Below, piece by piece: positions 51,900 to 60,897 of a stretch of DNA of 64,000 nucleotides. This stretch comes from CAYRHN01 sp964424115. GTDB taxonomy: Bacteria > Chloroflexota > Anaerolineae > Anaerolineales > Anaerolineaceae. The position numbers and the translations under genes were made by a program. The stretch lies in assembly GCA_964424115.1 (NCBI GenBank), contig CAYRHN010000012.1, forward strand, positions 1 through 64,000. Direction: 5' to 3'. Position 1 is the stretch's first letter. Every line of letters starts with the position of its first letter. A model generated the notes under the pieces. It saw only the letters and a list, made by a program, of their open reading frames with translations, searched no databases and was not told the origin of the DNA.

Positions 51900-52875
51900 G
51901 TGGCGCTGGGGCGTCAACCGCTGGTTTGTGCTGGCGTTGATCATCCTCAGCATCATCGGGGTCAACCTGGCAGCGCCGGTGCGGCCCCACATTCAGGTGG
52001 CCGCGGAAAACCTCACCACGCAGCCGTTGTTCGGGGATTTCTACCTGACCAACACCATGACCACCACAGTGTTGGTTGACCTGATCCTGATCGGCCTGGC
52101 CCTGGCAGTGCGCGGTGCGGTGAAACGCGCCGAACGCACCGGCGACCTGGTGCCGCGCGGCATCTCCGGCGCAATGGAGATGCTGGTGGAGATGCTCTAT
52201 AATCTCGCCGAGACTACTGCCGGAAAATGGACGCGGCGTATCTTCCCCTGGTTTGCCACCATCTTCCTGATGGTGCTGCTTTCCAACCTGGTCAAGCTCA
52301 TCCCCGGCGTGGAGAGCATTGGCATCATGCACCATGCCCACGAAGGGGTGGAGGGCTATGCCATCGCTCCCCTGGGCGGCAACTGGTACCAGTGGACGCC
52401 CACCCCCGCCACCGGCGAGGAAGCCTATGTGCTGACGCCCTTCTTCCGCTCGGCTTCCACCGACCTGAACTATACCCTGGCGCTGGCGCTGATCGCGGTC
52501 GGCATGACCCAGGTCTTTGGCATGCGCGCCCAGGGCATCCGCTATTTCAGCAAATTCCTCAATTTCACCACCATGTTCAAAAAGCCCCTGTTGGGCTTTA
52601 TGGATTTTCTGGTGGGGCTGCTGGAACTCATCTCAGAATTCGCAAAAATCTTATCGTTTGCATTCCGGTTGTTCGGCAATATGTTCGCCGGAATGGTCTT
52701 GCTGGCATTGGTTGGGGTAATGGTGCCCATTTTCGTCCCCTCCATGCTGTATATGTTTGAATTATTCATTGGCGTGATCCAGGCCTTCGTTTTCGGTATG
52801 CTGGCGATGGTCTTCATGGCCCAGGCCACTCAAGGCCACGGCGGTGAAGAACACGGCCAGGGCGAGGCCCATTAA
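51880..52875 (+). CDS. atpB: ATP synthase Fo subunit a
   Basis: I place the start at the TTG at 51880, 5 nt after AAGGAGGAG, giving 331 residues; the open frame extends 14 codons upstream into atpI without a site. The functional helix KILSFAFRLFGNMFAG contains the essential Arg of the proton path. About six membrane segments are visible. The C terminus is His/Glu/Gly-rich (GHGGEEHGQGEAH). Protons pass between a and the c-ring. Confidence 0.94.
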   Translation: MEAKTRKWRWGVNRWFVLALIILSIIGVNLAAPVRPHIQVAAENLTTQPLFGDFYLTNTMTTTVLVDLILIGLALAVRGAVKRAERTGDLVPRGISGAMEMLVEMLYNLAETTAGKWTRRIFPWFATIFLMVLLSNLVKLIPGVESIGIMHHAHEGVEGYAIAPLGGNWYQWTPTPATGEEAYVLTPFFRSASTDLNYTLALALIAVGMTQVFGMRAQGIRYFSKFLNFTTMFKKPLLGFMDFLVGLLELISEFAKILSFAFRLFGNMFAGMVLLALVGVMVPIFVPSMLYMFELFIGVIQAFVFGMLAMVFMAQATQGHGGEEHGQGEAH

Positions 52876-52909
52876 TTTTCTTAAAATTGCGCTCAGGAGG
52901 CAAAATAGA

Positions 52910-53146
52910 ATGACCGGTGATATTGTTGAAGCAGCAAAATTTGTAGGTGCGGGCCTGGCTATGATCGGCGCGGCCGGCGCCGGTGTTGGTATCGGCTTGA
53001 CCGTGCAGGGCGCCTTGCAGGGCATGGCGCGCAACCCCGATTCATACGGCAACCTTTTCACCAACATGATCTTGGGGATCGCCTTCTCCGAGGCCATCGC
53101 CATTTACTGTCTGGTGATCGCCTTCCTGTTGATGTTCGTTGTGTAG
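52910..53146 (+). CDS. atpE: ATP synthase Fo subunit c
   Basis: From the ATG at 52910 (AGGAGG upstream) the protein has 78 residues in two helices. The Gly-rich first helix (GAAGAGVGIGL) and the loop ARNPD are typical. E61 (FSEAIAIYCL) is the ion carrier. The sodium-binding residues (Gln in helix 1, Ser after the Glu) are absent, so the ring is of the proton type. Confidence 0.96.
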   Translation: MTGDIVEAAKFVGAGLAMIGAAGAGVGIGLTVQGALQGMARNPDSYGNLFTNMILGIAFSEAIAIYCLVIAFLLMFVV

Positions 53147-53173
53147 GCGGGACGCGAGAAAAGGAGCTTAGCC

Positions 53174-53911
53174 TTGGAAAATCTAGGGATCAATCTTGGA
53201 TACTTGCTGGTTCAGATCGTCAGCTTTGCGATCATTTTCATCGTCCTGCGCGCCTGGGTCTATAAACCCCTGCTGGGCATGCTGGAGAAACGCCGCGCGG
53301 TGATCGCTGAAGGGTTGGAAAATGCCCGGGTGGCCGGTGAGGCGCGCGCCAATGCCGAAGCCGAGGCCAAAGACGTCATCACTCAGGCCCAGTTGAAGGC
53401 CAATGACATCATCCGCGAAGCCACCGACCGGGCCGATTCGGTGGAGCGCGAACGCCGCTCCGCCATCGACGCCGAGATGGCCAAGCAGCGTGAGGCCATG
53501 ACGAAAGAGATCGACGAAGAGCGCACGCGTATTTTGGGCGATCTGCGCAGCCAGGTGGTGACCCTCTCGATGGCCGCCACGCAAAAACTGATCGGCGAAT
53601 CGCTGACCCAGGAACGCCAGCGCTCTCTGCTGCAGGAGTTCTTCTCCGGCGTGCGCAGCGGCAAGGTGCTGGTGCTGGAAGGGGCCGAGGTGAGCGGCGA
53701 GAGCGCCGAAGTGACCAGCGCCCTGCCCCTTACCAATGAGGAACAGGCCGCTGTCAAGAAAGAAATGATCGCGCGCATGGGCGGGGCGGCATCCGTCAGC
53801 TTCCGCGTGGATCCCAAGATCCTCGGCGGGCTGGTGGTGCGCGTGGGCGACCGCGTGGTGGACGGCTCAGTGGCCGGCCAGCTGCAGAACCTGCGCCAGA
53901 ATTTGCAGTAG
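53174..53911 (+). CDS. atpF: ATP synthase subunit b fused to the C-terminal domain of delta
   Basis: The 245-residue protein starts at a TTG with AAGGAG 7 nt upstream. Residues 5-27 are the membrane helix, followed by the b-subunit linker VYKPLLGMLEKRR and a long charged coiled coil to about 160. Residues about 177-245 (LPLTNEEQAAVKKEMI, then LGGLVVRVGDRVVDGSVAGQL) match the C-terminal domain of delta/OSCP. The six-helix N-terminal domain of delta, which caps the alpha subunits, is missing. No F1 genes follow: a terminator lies 24 bp downstream. Confidence 0.9.
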   Translation: MENLGINLGYLLVQIVSFAIIFIVLRAWVYKPLLGMLEKRRAVIAEGLENARVAGEARANAEAEAKDVITQAQLKANDIIREATDRADSVERERRSAIDAEMAKQREAMTKEIDEERTRILGDLRSQVVTLSMAATQKLIGESLTQERQRSLLQEFFSGVRSGKVLVLEGAEVSGESAEVTSALPLTNEEQAAVKKEMIARMGGAASVSFRVDPKILGGLVVRVGDRVVDGSVAGQLQNLRQNLQ

Positions 53912-53934
53912 AGAATATTTATTTTCACCCATTT

Positions 53935-53972
53935 CGTCGGGGCGGGTCTTGGATCCGCCCCGACGCGTTTTT
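53935..53972 (+). terminator. Terminator after the Fo genes
   Basis: CGTCGGGGCGG (53935-53945) pairs perfectly with CCGCCCCGACG (53955-53965); CG and five T follow. It confirms that the operon ends before any F1 gene. Confidence 0.88.
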
Positions 53973-54255
53973 CCGCCTCCGGCATGGGCAGATTCTGGTT
54001 AGCCTTTACCCCAACATGGCAGTTCCCGCTCCTATGGATGACCTCTGCGCTTACGAAAGGCGAGTTTGCATTTTGTAGGGGCGCCACGCCATGGTGAATC
54101 AGGGGGTAACGGCCGCAGCAGAGTGGCGCCCGCCGGTTGGGTCGCGGCGGCTTTGGTTCGCTTTTACCCCAACATGGCAGTGCCCGAAGGGTACCCCTAC
54201 AATCCCATGGCCTACCAGAGTGGCATCGCGCCAAGCTGGACCATTTAATTACGTC

Positions 54256-54284
54256 TTGCCGATTGCCCATTAACCCATTACAAT
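54256..54284 (+). promoter_or_regulatory. Promoter candidate for murE
   Basis: TTGCCG (54256-54261), a 17-bp spacer and TACAAT (54279-54284). The start would be near 54291, about 22 nt before the ATG at 54313. Confidence 0.5.
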
Positions 54285-54312
54285 GTCCTTAACATCTGTA
54301 CCAGAGGTGCTT

Positions 54313-55884
54313 ATGATCGGATTTACCCGCCAGACAGCCGCACAGCTCCTTGCTGCCGCTTCGCTGCAGGTGCTCTCTAAAACCGAATTACCCGAAGAAC
54401 CGGTCACCGGCCTGGCCTTTGACTCGCGCCAGGTGCAACCGGGCCACATCTTCATCGCTCTCACCGGCGGTAACACCGACGGACACCGCTATATTCCCCA
54501 GGCCATGCAGGCGGGGGCTGTGGCCGTGGTCGGCAGCCAGCCGCGCAGCGACCTGCCCGCTTATATCCAGGTGGCCGACACGCGCGAAGCACTGGCCCTG
54601 CTGTCTGCCGCTTTCTACGGCTTTCCCTCCCGCCATTTGACCGTGATCGGCGTGACCGGCACGGATGGTAAGACCACCACCTCCAACCTGATCTTCCAGG
54701 TGCTGCTGGCCGCCGGTCTGCACGCCGGGGTCATTTCCACCGTCAGCGCGGTGATTGGCAGCGAAGAGATCGATACCGGCTTCCACGTCACCACCCCCGA
54801 GGCCCCCGACGTGCAGCGCTACCTGGCGCGCATGGTCAACGGCGGACTGACCCATGTGGTGCTGGAGACCACCTCGCACGGCCTGGCCCAGCACCGCGTC
54901 ACCGGCGTGGATTACGACGTGGCTGTGGTCACCAATATCACCCACGAACACCTGGATTACCACGGCAGCTACGAGGCCTACCGGGATGCCAAAGCGCGCA
55001 TGTTCACCGGCCTGGGACGCTCGCCGGCCAAGCCGCGCGGCCCGGAAAAACCCCTGGCGGTGCTCAACCGCGACGACCTGTCTTATGAGCATTTACAGCG
55101 CGTCACCACCGCGCCGCAGGCCAGCTACAGCCTCCAGCCGGGCGCCGATCTGTGGGCCGATGAAGTGGTTCACCGCCCGGATGGGATGCATTTTACCGTC
55201 CACGGGCCGGGATTTGTCCTGCCTTTCAAGACCCACCTGGTGGGCGACTATAACATCTCCAACATTCTCGCCGCGGTCGGCGCGGCAGTGCTGGGGCTGG
55301 GCATCTCCCCCGAGGACGCCCAGCGCGGCATCGCTGACCTGCGCGGCGTGCCGGGGCGCATGGAACGCATCAACCTGGGGCAGGATTTCATCGCCATCGA
55401 CGACTTTGCCCACACCCCCAACGCCCTGCGCGTGACGCTGGAAACCGCCCGCCAGATGACCGACGGGCGCGTGATCGCCGTCTTTGGGTCGGCGGGACTT
55501 CGCGACCGCCAGAAACGTGCCATGATGGCCGAGGTCTCCACCGGCCTGGCGGATATCAGCATCTTCACCGCTGAGGACCCGCGTACCGAGTCGCTGGACA
55601 GCATCCTGGCCGAGATGGCCGGGGCGGCCGCCCGCAAGGGCGGGATGGAGGGGCGCGACTTTTACCGCGTGCCCGACCGCGGCGAGGCGATCCGCCTGGG
55701 CATCCGCCTGGCCCGGAGCGGCGACCTGGTCATCGCCTGCGGCAAGGGGCATGAACAATCCATGTGCTTTGGCGAAACCGAGTATGCCTGGGACGACCGC
55801 ACTGCGCTGCGCGCGGCATTGGCCGAGCGCCTGGGAATCCCCGGCCCCCAGATGCCCTACCTGCCCACGCAGGAGAAATCGTAG
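54313..55884 (+). CDS. murE: UDP-MurNAc-dipeptide amino-acid ligase (MurE family)
   Basis: The 523-residue enzyme starts at the ATG at 54313 (GAGG 5 nt upstream); the ATG at 54283 overlaps the promoter. The Mur-ligase P-loop GVTGTDGKTTTSN is at about 113-125. TTPEAPDVQRYLARMV, ETTSHGLAQHRV and NITHEHLDYHGSYEAYRDAK are MurE-type. In the region that selects the third amino acid the DNPR motif of diaminopimelate enzymes reads EDPR (FTAEDPRTESL), so the substrate is probably not meso-DAP; lysine or ornithine are candidates. It adds the third residue of the peptidoglycan stem. Confidence 0.92.
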   Translation: MIGFTRQTAAQLLAAASLQVLSKTELPEEPVTGLAFDSRQVQPGHIFIALTGGNTDGHRYIPQAMQAGAVAVVGSQPRSDLPAYIQVADTREALALLSAAFYGFPSRHLTVIGVTGTDGKTTTSNLIFQVLLAAGLHAGVISTVSAVIGSEEIDTGFHVTTPEAPDVQRYLARMVNGGLTHVVLETTSHGLAQHRVTGVDYDVAVVTNITHEHLDYHGSYEAYRDAKARMFTGLGRSPAKPRGPEKPLAVLNRDDLSYEHLQRVTTAPQASYSLQPGADLWADEVVHRPDGMHFTVHGPGFVLPFKTHLVGDYNISNILAAVGAAVLGLGISPEDAQRGIADLRGVPGRMERINLGQDFIAIDDFAHTPNALRVTLETARQMTDGRVIAVFGSAGLRDRQKRAMMAEVSTGLADISIFTAEDPRTESLDSILAEMAGAAARKGGMEGRDFYRVPDRGEAIRLGIRLARSGDLVIACGKGHEQSMCFGETEYAWDDRTALRAALAERLGIPGPQMPYLPTQEKS

Positions 55885-55953
55885 TCTTAATTTTTTTCCA
55901 CAAAATCCATTTTTGCCTGTAAAATAGATTCATCCACCCAACGGAGGGAAAAG

Positions 55954-57978
55954 ATGAACCGACTTACCTGGCTGCTCCTCAGCCTCGGGCTGATCGTTTT
56001 AACTGCCTGCGCGGCGCCGGCAGAGGCTCCCACGGTTCCCCAACCGGCTGCCCCTACCCTCACCACCCTGCCGCCCACCCGGGCTGCCACGGTCACCCTG
56101 GCTGCGGATACGCCGTCCGTCCCGGCCACCCTCACGCCCGGCGCCAACCCAAGCGCTACACCGGCAGCGACAGATATGCCCGTGATCGGCGGCGAGATGC
56201 CCATCTGCACCGGGATCGGACAAAACTGGGTCTCGCCGGTGGATGGGATGACCCTGCTGTGCATTCCGGCCGGCGATTTCCTCATGGGCGAGGACCCGGC
56301 CGCCAATCCGCAGGCTCAGACAGCCGCCCAACCGCAGCACCGCGTCTATCTGGACGCTTTCTGGATCGACCAGACCGAGGTGACCAATGCCCAATATGCC
56401 CTGTGTGTGCAGGCAGGCGTCTGCGAGGCGTGGGAAGCCGGGCCATATTTCGACCCCAATTATTTTAATAACGGCAGCCAGCCGGTTAACCGGGTCACCC
56501 GCGAGGATGCCCAGACCTACTGCGCCTGGGCCGGGCGCCGGCTGCCCAGCGAAGCCCAATGGGAGAAGGCTGCCCGCGGCGCAGATGGGCGCACCTATCC
56601 CTGGGGAGACGAGAAGATCGACTGCACCCGCGCCAATGCCCGCCTGGGCTCGGTGGGGCCGTCTTGCGGCGGGGATGTGCCTGCCGCGGTGGGCAGTTAC
56701 CCGGCCGGGGCCAGCCCGTACGGTGCGCTGGACATGATCGGCAACCTGCGCGAGATCGTCCTCGACCAGTACGACGAGACCTATTACTCCCGCTCGCCTT
56801 ACAGGGATCCGCTGAATGCCGAACTGGACCCGGCTTATGTGCAGAGCTGGTCGGTGCGCGGCGGCTCGTGGTATTCCATGCCTTACGCGCGCACGGCCGC
56901 CGGGCGCGACAATATGCGCGGGATGGACGAGATGACCGGATTCCGCTGCGCCTATCCCGACCCGCGCGCGGTGGCCGGGCCAACCGCCACCCCGCCCGCC
57001 CTGGCGCGCACGCTTTTGCTTACCTCCCCGGCCATGAGCGGCGAGGATGTGTTTGCCCTGCAGGCGCGCCTGGTGGAGCTGGGCTACGCGCCCGGCGTGA
57101 TCGACGGCGTGTTCGGCGCCAAAACGGATTCCGCAGTGCGCGCCTTCCAACAGCGCAATCAGCTGGTGGTGGACGGGCAGGTGGGACCCAAGACCTGGGC
57201 AGCCCTCTTCAGCCCGGACGCAGTGGCCTTCGCTTATCCCGAACCAACCTATACCGTTGCCAAAACGATCGAGGGCGAAGGGGCGTACCTTGAGGCTGTG
57301 GGCGGCAAGGTGTGGATCTTCAGTGGCTCCGAGATCGTAGTGGCCGATGCTGGCAGCGGAAACCAGCGAACCCTGCCGATTATCGCCATCCAACCGCTCT
57401 TTAAGGCGAACGGCAAAGTCTGGATCCCCACAATCGACGATGAAGGCTGGGGGGTGCTGACCGGCTGCGCCGCCTCTGGGGCCAGCTGCAATCCCCCGAT
57501 CGATTTCAGTCAGAAACCCGGCTTTGAACCAGGCGAGTCGGTCATCTACGGGGTTGATTCGGGGAGTTTCGTGTGGGTGCTAAGAGACAGCGGGCTGTAC
57601 GCCATGTCGTACGACTTCGCCCAGGTGTTGAACCATCCCACCAACCTGGGCATGATCATTGCCCTGGGGTTTGACGACAGTCGCCTGTGGATCGCCGGGC
57701 CGGAGACGGTGCGCGTGTTGAACGGCGCGAGCGGCGCACTGCTTTACACCCTCGACCTGGCGAATATCAGCGCCCTGGCCTATGACGGTGCGGTGATGTG
57801 GGCTTTGAATGGTAAGACCTCGCTGATCCTGGCGCTTGACCCCACGGATGGAACGGTGCTGGCGGCCTTCAAACCCTGCAACCGCGTGGACGATATTGCC
57901 TCTGACGGCGGGTTGCTGTGGGCGGCCTGTTTCGAGGAAGACCAGGTGCTGGGCTTGCAGATCGAGCCGCTGCAGTAA
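55954..57978 (+). CDS. Lipoprotein with formylglycine-generating-enzyme-like and peptidoglycan-binding domains
   Basis: The 674-residue protein has a lipobox (VLTAC, lipid Cys 19) and a Thr/Pro-rich linker. Residues about 95-340 form an FGE-sulfatase domain (IPAGDFLMGEDP, FWIDQTEVTNAQY, GRRLPSEAQWEKAARG, RGGSWYS, GFRCAYP). The active-site cysteines of true formylglycine enzymes are not evident, so it may be a binding or structural member. Residues about 355-415 are a PG_binding_1 domain (LQARLVELGYAPGVIDGVFG). The rest (about 425-674) looks like propeller strands. It sits on the outside of the cell, bound to peptidoglycan. AGGGAAAAG precedes the ATG. Confidence 0.88.
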   Translation: MNRLTWLLLSLGLIVLTACAAPAEAPTVPQPAAPTLTTLPPTRAATVTLAADTPSVPATLTPGANPSATPAATDMPVIGGEMPICTGIGQNWVSPVDGMTLLCIPAGDFLMGEDPAANPQAQTAAQPQHRVYLDAFWIDQTEVTNAQYALCVQAGVCEAWEAGPYFDPNYFNNGSQPVNRVTREDAQTYCAWAGRRLPSEAQWEKAARGADGRTYPWGDEKIDCTRANARLGSVGPSCGGDVPAAVGSYPAGASPYGALDMIGNLREIVLDQYDETYYSRSPYRDPLNAELDPAYVQSWSVRGGSWYSMPYARTAAGRDNMRGMDEMTGFRCAYPDPRAVAGPTATPPALARTLLLTSPAMSGEDVFALQARLVELGYAPGVIDGVFGAKTDSAVRAFQQRNQLVVDGQVGPKTWAALFSPDAVAFAYPEPTYTVAKTIEGEGAYLEAVGGKVWIFSGSEIVVADAGSGNQRTLPIIAIQPLFKANGKVWIPTIDDEGWGVLTGCAASGASCNPPIDFSQKPGFEPGESVIYGVDSGSFVWVLRDSGLYAMSYDFAQVLNHPTNLGMIIALGFDDSRLWIAGPETVRVLNGASGALLYTLDLANISALAYDGAVMWALNGKTSLILALDPTDGTVLAAFKPCNRVDDIASDGGLLWAACFEEDQVLGLQIEPLQ

Positions 57979-58009
57979 AGGGATTTTTGCCCCAGATGAA
58001 GAGGATAAC

Positions 58010-58078
58010 CACAGATCAGACAACGAACAAAACGATCTGGGTTCCTCTGTGAAAATGCATGTTTATCCGTGGTAAATA
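58010..58078. repeat. CTGTGGTTA intergenic repeat, diverged copy
   Basis: GGATAACCACAGATCAGA and TTTATCCGTGGTAAATAAA form imperfect arms like those at 29079-29180. It is next to the terminator at 58081. Confidence 0.5.
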
Positions 58079-58080
58079 AA

Positions 58081-58116
58081 AAAAGTAGGGGCAACCGGCT
58101 GGTTGCCCCTACTTTT
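58081..58116. terminator. Bidirectional terminator between the lipoprotein gene and pnp
   Basis: AAAAGTAGGGGCAACC (58081-58096) pairs perfectly with GGTTGCCCCTACTTTT (58101-58116), loop GGCT. T runs follow on both strands, so it serves the plus-strand lipoprotein gene and the minus-strand pnp. Confidence 0.92.
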
Positions 58117-58137
58117 ATATTTGATGCGTATTTGTTT

Positions 58138-60396
58138 CTAATAGCGCCGGGGTCCGCGGTCGCCGCCACGGCTTCCACCGCGGTCGCCGCCGCGCCGGTC
58201 GCCACCGCGGCTTCCACCGCGATCGCCGCCGCGTCCACCCCGGTCACCGCCGGAATGTCCGCCGCTGCTGCGCTTGCTGTCCTTGGCCGCGGCTTCTTCC
58301 GCCGTCCAGCCTTCCAGCACAGCCTGGCGGGAGAGGCGCACCTTGCCGGCCTCGTCGATGCCGGTGACCATCACGGTCAGCTCATCGCCCAGGTTGCAGA
58401 CATCTTCCACCTTCTCCACACGCTCGCTGTCGAGCTGGGAGATGTGCACCATGCCGTCCACGTTGGGCAGGATGGAGACGAACGCGCCGTAGGACTCGAT
58501 CCGCACCACTTTACCGGTGTAGATCTGGCCGACCTTGGCGGTCTCGGTCAGGCCCTCGATGCGTTCGCGGGCAGCCGCTTCGCCAACACCGTTGGTGGCG
58601 GCGATATAGACCGTGCCGTCGTCTTCAATGTCGATCTTGGTGCCGGTCTCTTCCTGCAGGGCGCGGATGTTCTTGCCGCCGGGGCCGATGATCGCGCCGA
58701 TCTTCTCGATCGGGACCTTGATGATGGTGATGCGTGGGACGAACGAGCGCAGCTCGGGGCGCGGGGCCGGGAGAACTGCCAGCATCTGGTCAAGGATGAA
58801 GCGCCGGGCGGTGTTGGCCTGGGCCAGCGCGCGCGACATGATCTCAGGGGTGATGCCCTTGATCTTGATATCCATTTGCAGGGCGGTGATGCCCTTGTCG
58901 GTGCCGGCCACCTTGAAGTCCATGTCGCCCAGGTGATCCTCGGCGCCCTGGATGTCGGTCAGGATGACGTAGTTGTTGCCTTCCTTGATCAGGCCCATCG
59001 CCACGCCCGCCACCGGGGCTTTGATCGGCACGCCGGTGTCCATCAGCGCCAGGGTCGAGCCGCACACCGAGGCCATCGAGCTGGAGCCGTTGGAGGCCAG
59101 CACTTCGGAGACCAGGCGCAGGGTGTAGGGGAACTCGGAATCGGACGGGATGACCGGGATCAGCGCGCGTTCCGCCAATGCTCCGTGGCCGATCTCGCGG
59201 CGCGAGGAACCGCGCAGCATCTTGACCTCGCCGGTGGAGTAGGGCGGGAAGTTGTAGTGGTGCATATAGCGCTTGCTGTCGTTGGGGGTCAGGTTATCCA
59301 GCTCCTGGGCTTCCTTGGGCGTGCCCAGGGTAGCCAGGGTGAGCACCTGCGTCTCGCCGCGGGTGAACAGGCCGGAGCCGTGCGCGCGCGGGCTGACGCC
59401 CACCTCGCACCAGATCGGGCGGATCTCGGTGATCGCGCGGCCGTCGGGGCGCAGGTTGCGGTTGAGGATGCGTTCGCGCACCACGTGCTTGAAGACCTCT
59501 TCGAAGGCTTCCTTGACCGGGCCGGCATTTTCGGGATCTTCGGCGGTCATTTCTTCCACCGTCTTGGCTTCCAGGTCTTCAATGGCCTGGTTCAGTTCGA
59601 CCTTGCCGCGGTTGGTATCCATCACGCGGTTCAGTTCGGGGGTCAGGCGCGGTTCGAGCTCGGCCACCAGGGCTGCATCGATCGGGAAGAGTTCCACTTC
59701 GCGCTTAGGCTTGCCCACTTCGGCAGCCATCTTTTCCTGGGCTTCGATCAGCGGCAGGATGGATTGGTGGCCGAGAGTGAGGGCTTCCACCATCTTTTCC
59801 TCGCTGATCTCGTTCGAGCCGCATTCCACCATCAGGATGGCGTCGCGGGTGCCGGCGATGCGCAGATCCAGGTCGCCCTTTTCGATCTGCTCAAAGGTGG
59901 GGTTGATGACGAATTCGCCGTCCACCATGCCGATGCGTACCGCACCCACCGGGCCGCCCCAGGGGATATCCGAGACCATCAGGGCCGCAGAGGCGGCGTT
60001 GATGGCCAGAATGTCCAGCGGGTTTTCGCCGTCGGCGGAGAGCGAGAACATGATCACCTGCACTTCGTTGCGGATGTCCTTGGAGAACAAGGGCCGCAGC
60101 GGGCGGTCGGTCAGGCGCGCGGTGAGGATGGCTTCCTCAGTTGGGCGGCCTTCTTTGCGGAAGAACGAACCGGGGATGCGTCCGCCGGCGTACATGCGTT
60201 CTTCATATTCCACGGTCAGGGGGAAAAAGTCCTGGCCGGGCTTGGCTTCGCGGCTCATCGTGGCTGCCGCGAAAACGACGGAATCGCCCAGGCGAATGGT
60301 GACCGAGCCGCCGGCCTGCGCGGCCAGCTTGCCGGTTTCAATTACGACCGGACGACCGCCAACCATGGCGGTGTACTGTTTTGATTCGGGTTTCAT
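58138..60396 (-). CDS. pnp: Polyribonucleotide nucleotidyltransferase with RG-rich tail
   Basis: I start at the ATG at 60396 with AGGGAG 6 nt upstream, giving 752 residues; the frame opens 24 codons further without a site. Two RNase PH domains are present, the second with the catalytic EDHLGDMDFKVAGTDKG. A KH domain (KIGAIIGPGGKNIRALQEET) and an S1 domain (VGQIYTGKVVRIESYGAFV) follow. PNPase degrades RNA 3' to 5' with phosphate. The last 45 residues are repeats of RGG/GGDRGG with a final RRY, which is unusual and resembles RNA-binding RGG tails. rpsO lies upstream, the classical order. Confidence 0.97.
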   Translation of the reverse strand: MKPESKQYTAMVGGRPVVIETGKLAAQAGGSVTIRLGDSVVFAAATMSREAKPGQDFFPLTVEYEERMYAGGRIPGSFFRKEGRPTEEAILTARLTDRPLRPLFSKDIRNEVQVIMFSLSADGENPLDILAINAASAALMVSDIPWGGPVGAVRIGMVDGEFVINPTFEQIEKGDLDLRIAGTRDAILMVECGSNEISEEKMVEALTLGHQSILPLIEAQEKMAAEVGKPKREVELFPIDAALVAELEPRLTPELNRVMDTNRGKVELNQAIEDLEAKTVEEMTAEDPENAGPVKEAFEEVFKHVVRERILNRNLRPDGRAITEIRPIWCEVGVSPRAHGSGLFTRGETQVLTLATLGTPKEAQELDNLTPNDSKRYMHHYNFPPYSTGEVKMLRGSSRREIGHGALAERALIPVIPSDSEFPYTLRLVSEVLASNGSSSMASVCGSTLALMDTGVPIKAPVAGVAMGLIKEGNNYVILTDIQGAEDHLGDMDFKVAGTDKGITALQMDIKIKGITPEIMSRALAQANTARRFILDQMLAVLPAPRPELRSFVPRITIIKVPIEKIGAIIGPGGKNIRALQEETGTKIDIEDDGTVYIAATNGVGEAAARERIEGLTETAKVGQIYTGKVVRIESYGAFVSILPNVDGMVHISQLDSERVEKVEDVCNLGDELTVMVTGIDEAGKVRLSRQAVLEGWTAEEAAAKDSKRSSGGHSGGDRGGRGGDRGGSRGGDRRGGDRGGSRGGDRGPRRY

Positions 60397-60494
60397 AATA
60401 CTCCCTATGTTATGATTCCGCCCGTCAGAAACTGAAGGCTGTCGAGGACCGCCTGTCCTCAACCGCATTCAATTCCCAACCGGCGGTGAAAAGA

Positions 60495-60524
60495 GGAACC
60501 TGGTTTAAGGCTAAACCAGGTTCC
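60495..60524 (-). terminator. Hairpin between rpsO and pnp
   Basis: GGAACCTGGTTTA (60495-60507) pairs perfectly with TAAACCAGGTTCC (60512-60524) around a 4-nt loop. On the minus strand TCTTTTC follows. It can act as the rpsO terminator, or as the processing site known between rpsO and pnp in other bacteria. Confidence 0.7.
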
Positions 60525-60532
60525 CGGTTGAA

Positions 60533-60808
60533 CTACTTCTGTTGGCGCAGATTTAGCCGTTCTGTGATCGCTGCGTAGCGGGCGAAATTGCTTTTGCGCA
60601 GGTAAGCCAGCAAGCGGCGGCGCTGTCCGACCATCTGGAGCAGGCCACGGCGGGATGATTCGTCGTGCTTGTGCTCTTTCAGGTGGAGGGTCAACTGCTG
60701 GATGCGGGTGGTCAGGATGGCGATCTGAACCTCCGGGGAACCGGTATCGCCCTCATGGGTGCGATACGCCGAGATGACCTCGGTCTTTTTTTCTTTGTTA
60801 ATGGACAT
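60533..60808 (-). CDS. rpsO: Small ribosomal subunit protein S15
   Basis: From the ATG at 60808 (AAAGGAG 10 nt upstream) the protein has 91 residues. HEGDTGSPEVQIAILTTRI, HKHDESSRRGLLQMVGQRR and the RYAAITERLNLR end are diagnostic. S15 binds 16S rRNA and drives platform assembly. Confidence 0.98.
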   Translation of the reverse strand: MSINKEKKTEVISAYRTHEGDTGSPEVQIAILTTRIQQLTLHLKEHKHDESSRRGLLQMVGQRRRLLAYLRKSNFARYAAITERLNLRQQK

Positions 60809-60897
60809 GACGTTTGCTTCTCCTTTATAAAAATTCTTGAGCAAGTCTCCTGGTTGGCAGCCTTTCAGCCGCCAGCCGGACCAGTCAACGGAAAGAA

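Larger units (their letters stand above)
53912..54312. other. Intergenic region with terminator and direct repeats
   Basis: These 401 bp hold the atp terminator (53935-53972), two copies of a TTACCCCAACATGGCAGT block (54005-54022 and 54165-54182), the word GTAGGGGCGCCACGC (54075-54089), which recurs at 60953, and the murE promoter (54256-54284). No gene is supported. Confidence 0.65.

Noticed and set aside
52910..53146. A sodium-type c ring
   Set aside because: The Gln in helix 1 and the Ser after the ion-binding Glu are absent.
58069..60384. A 771-codon open frame on the plus strand, antisense to pnp
   Set aside because: It is a shadow of the GC-rich pnp codons on the other strand. It shows His/Gly/Val-rich composition without domains, and pnp is certain.
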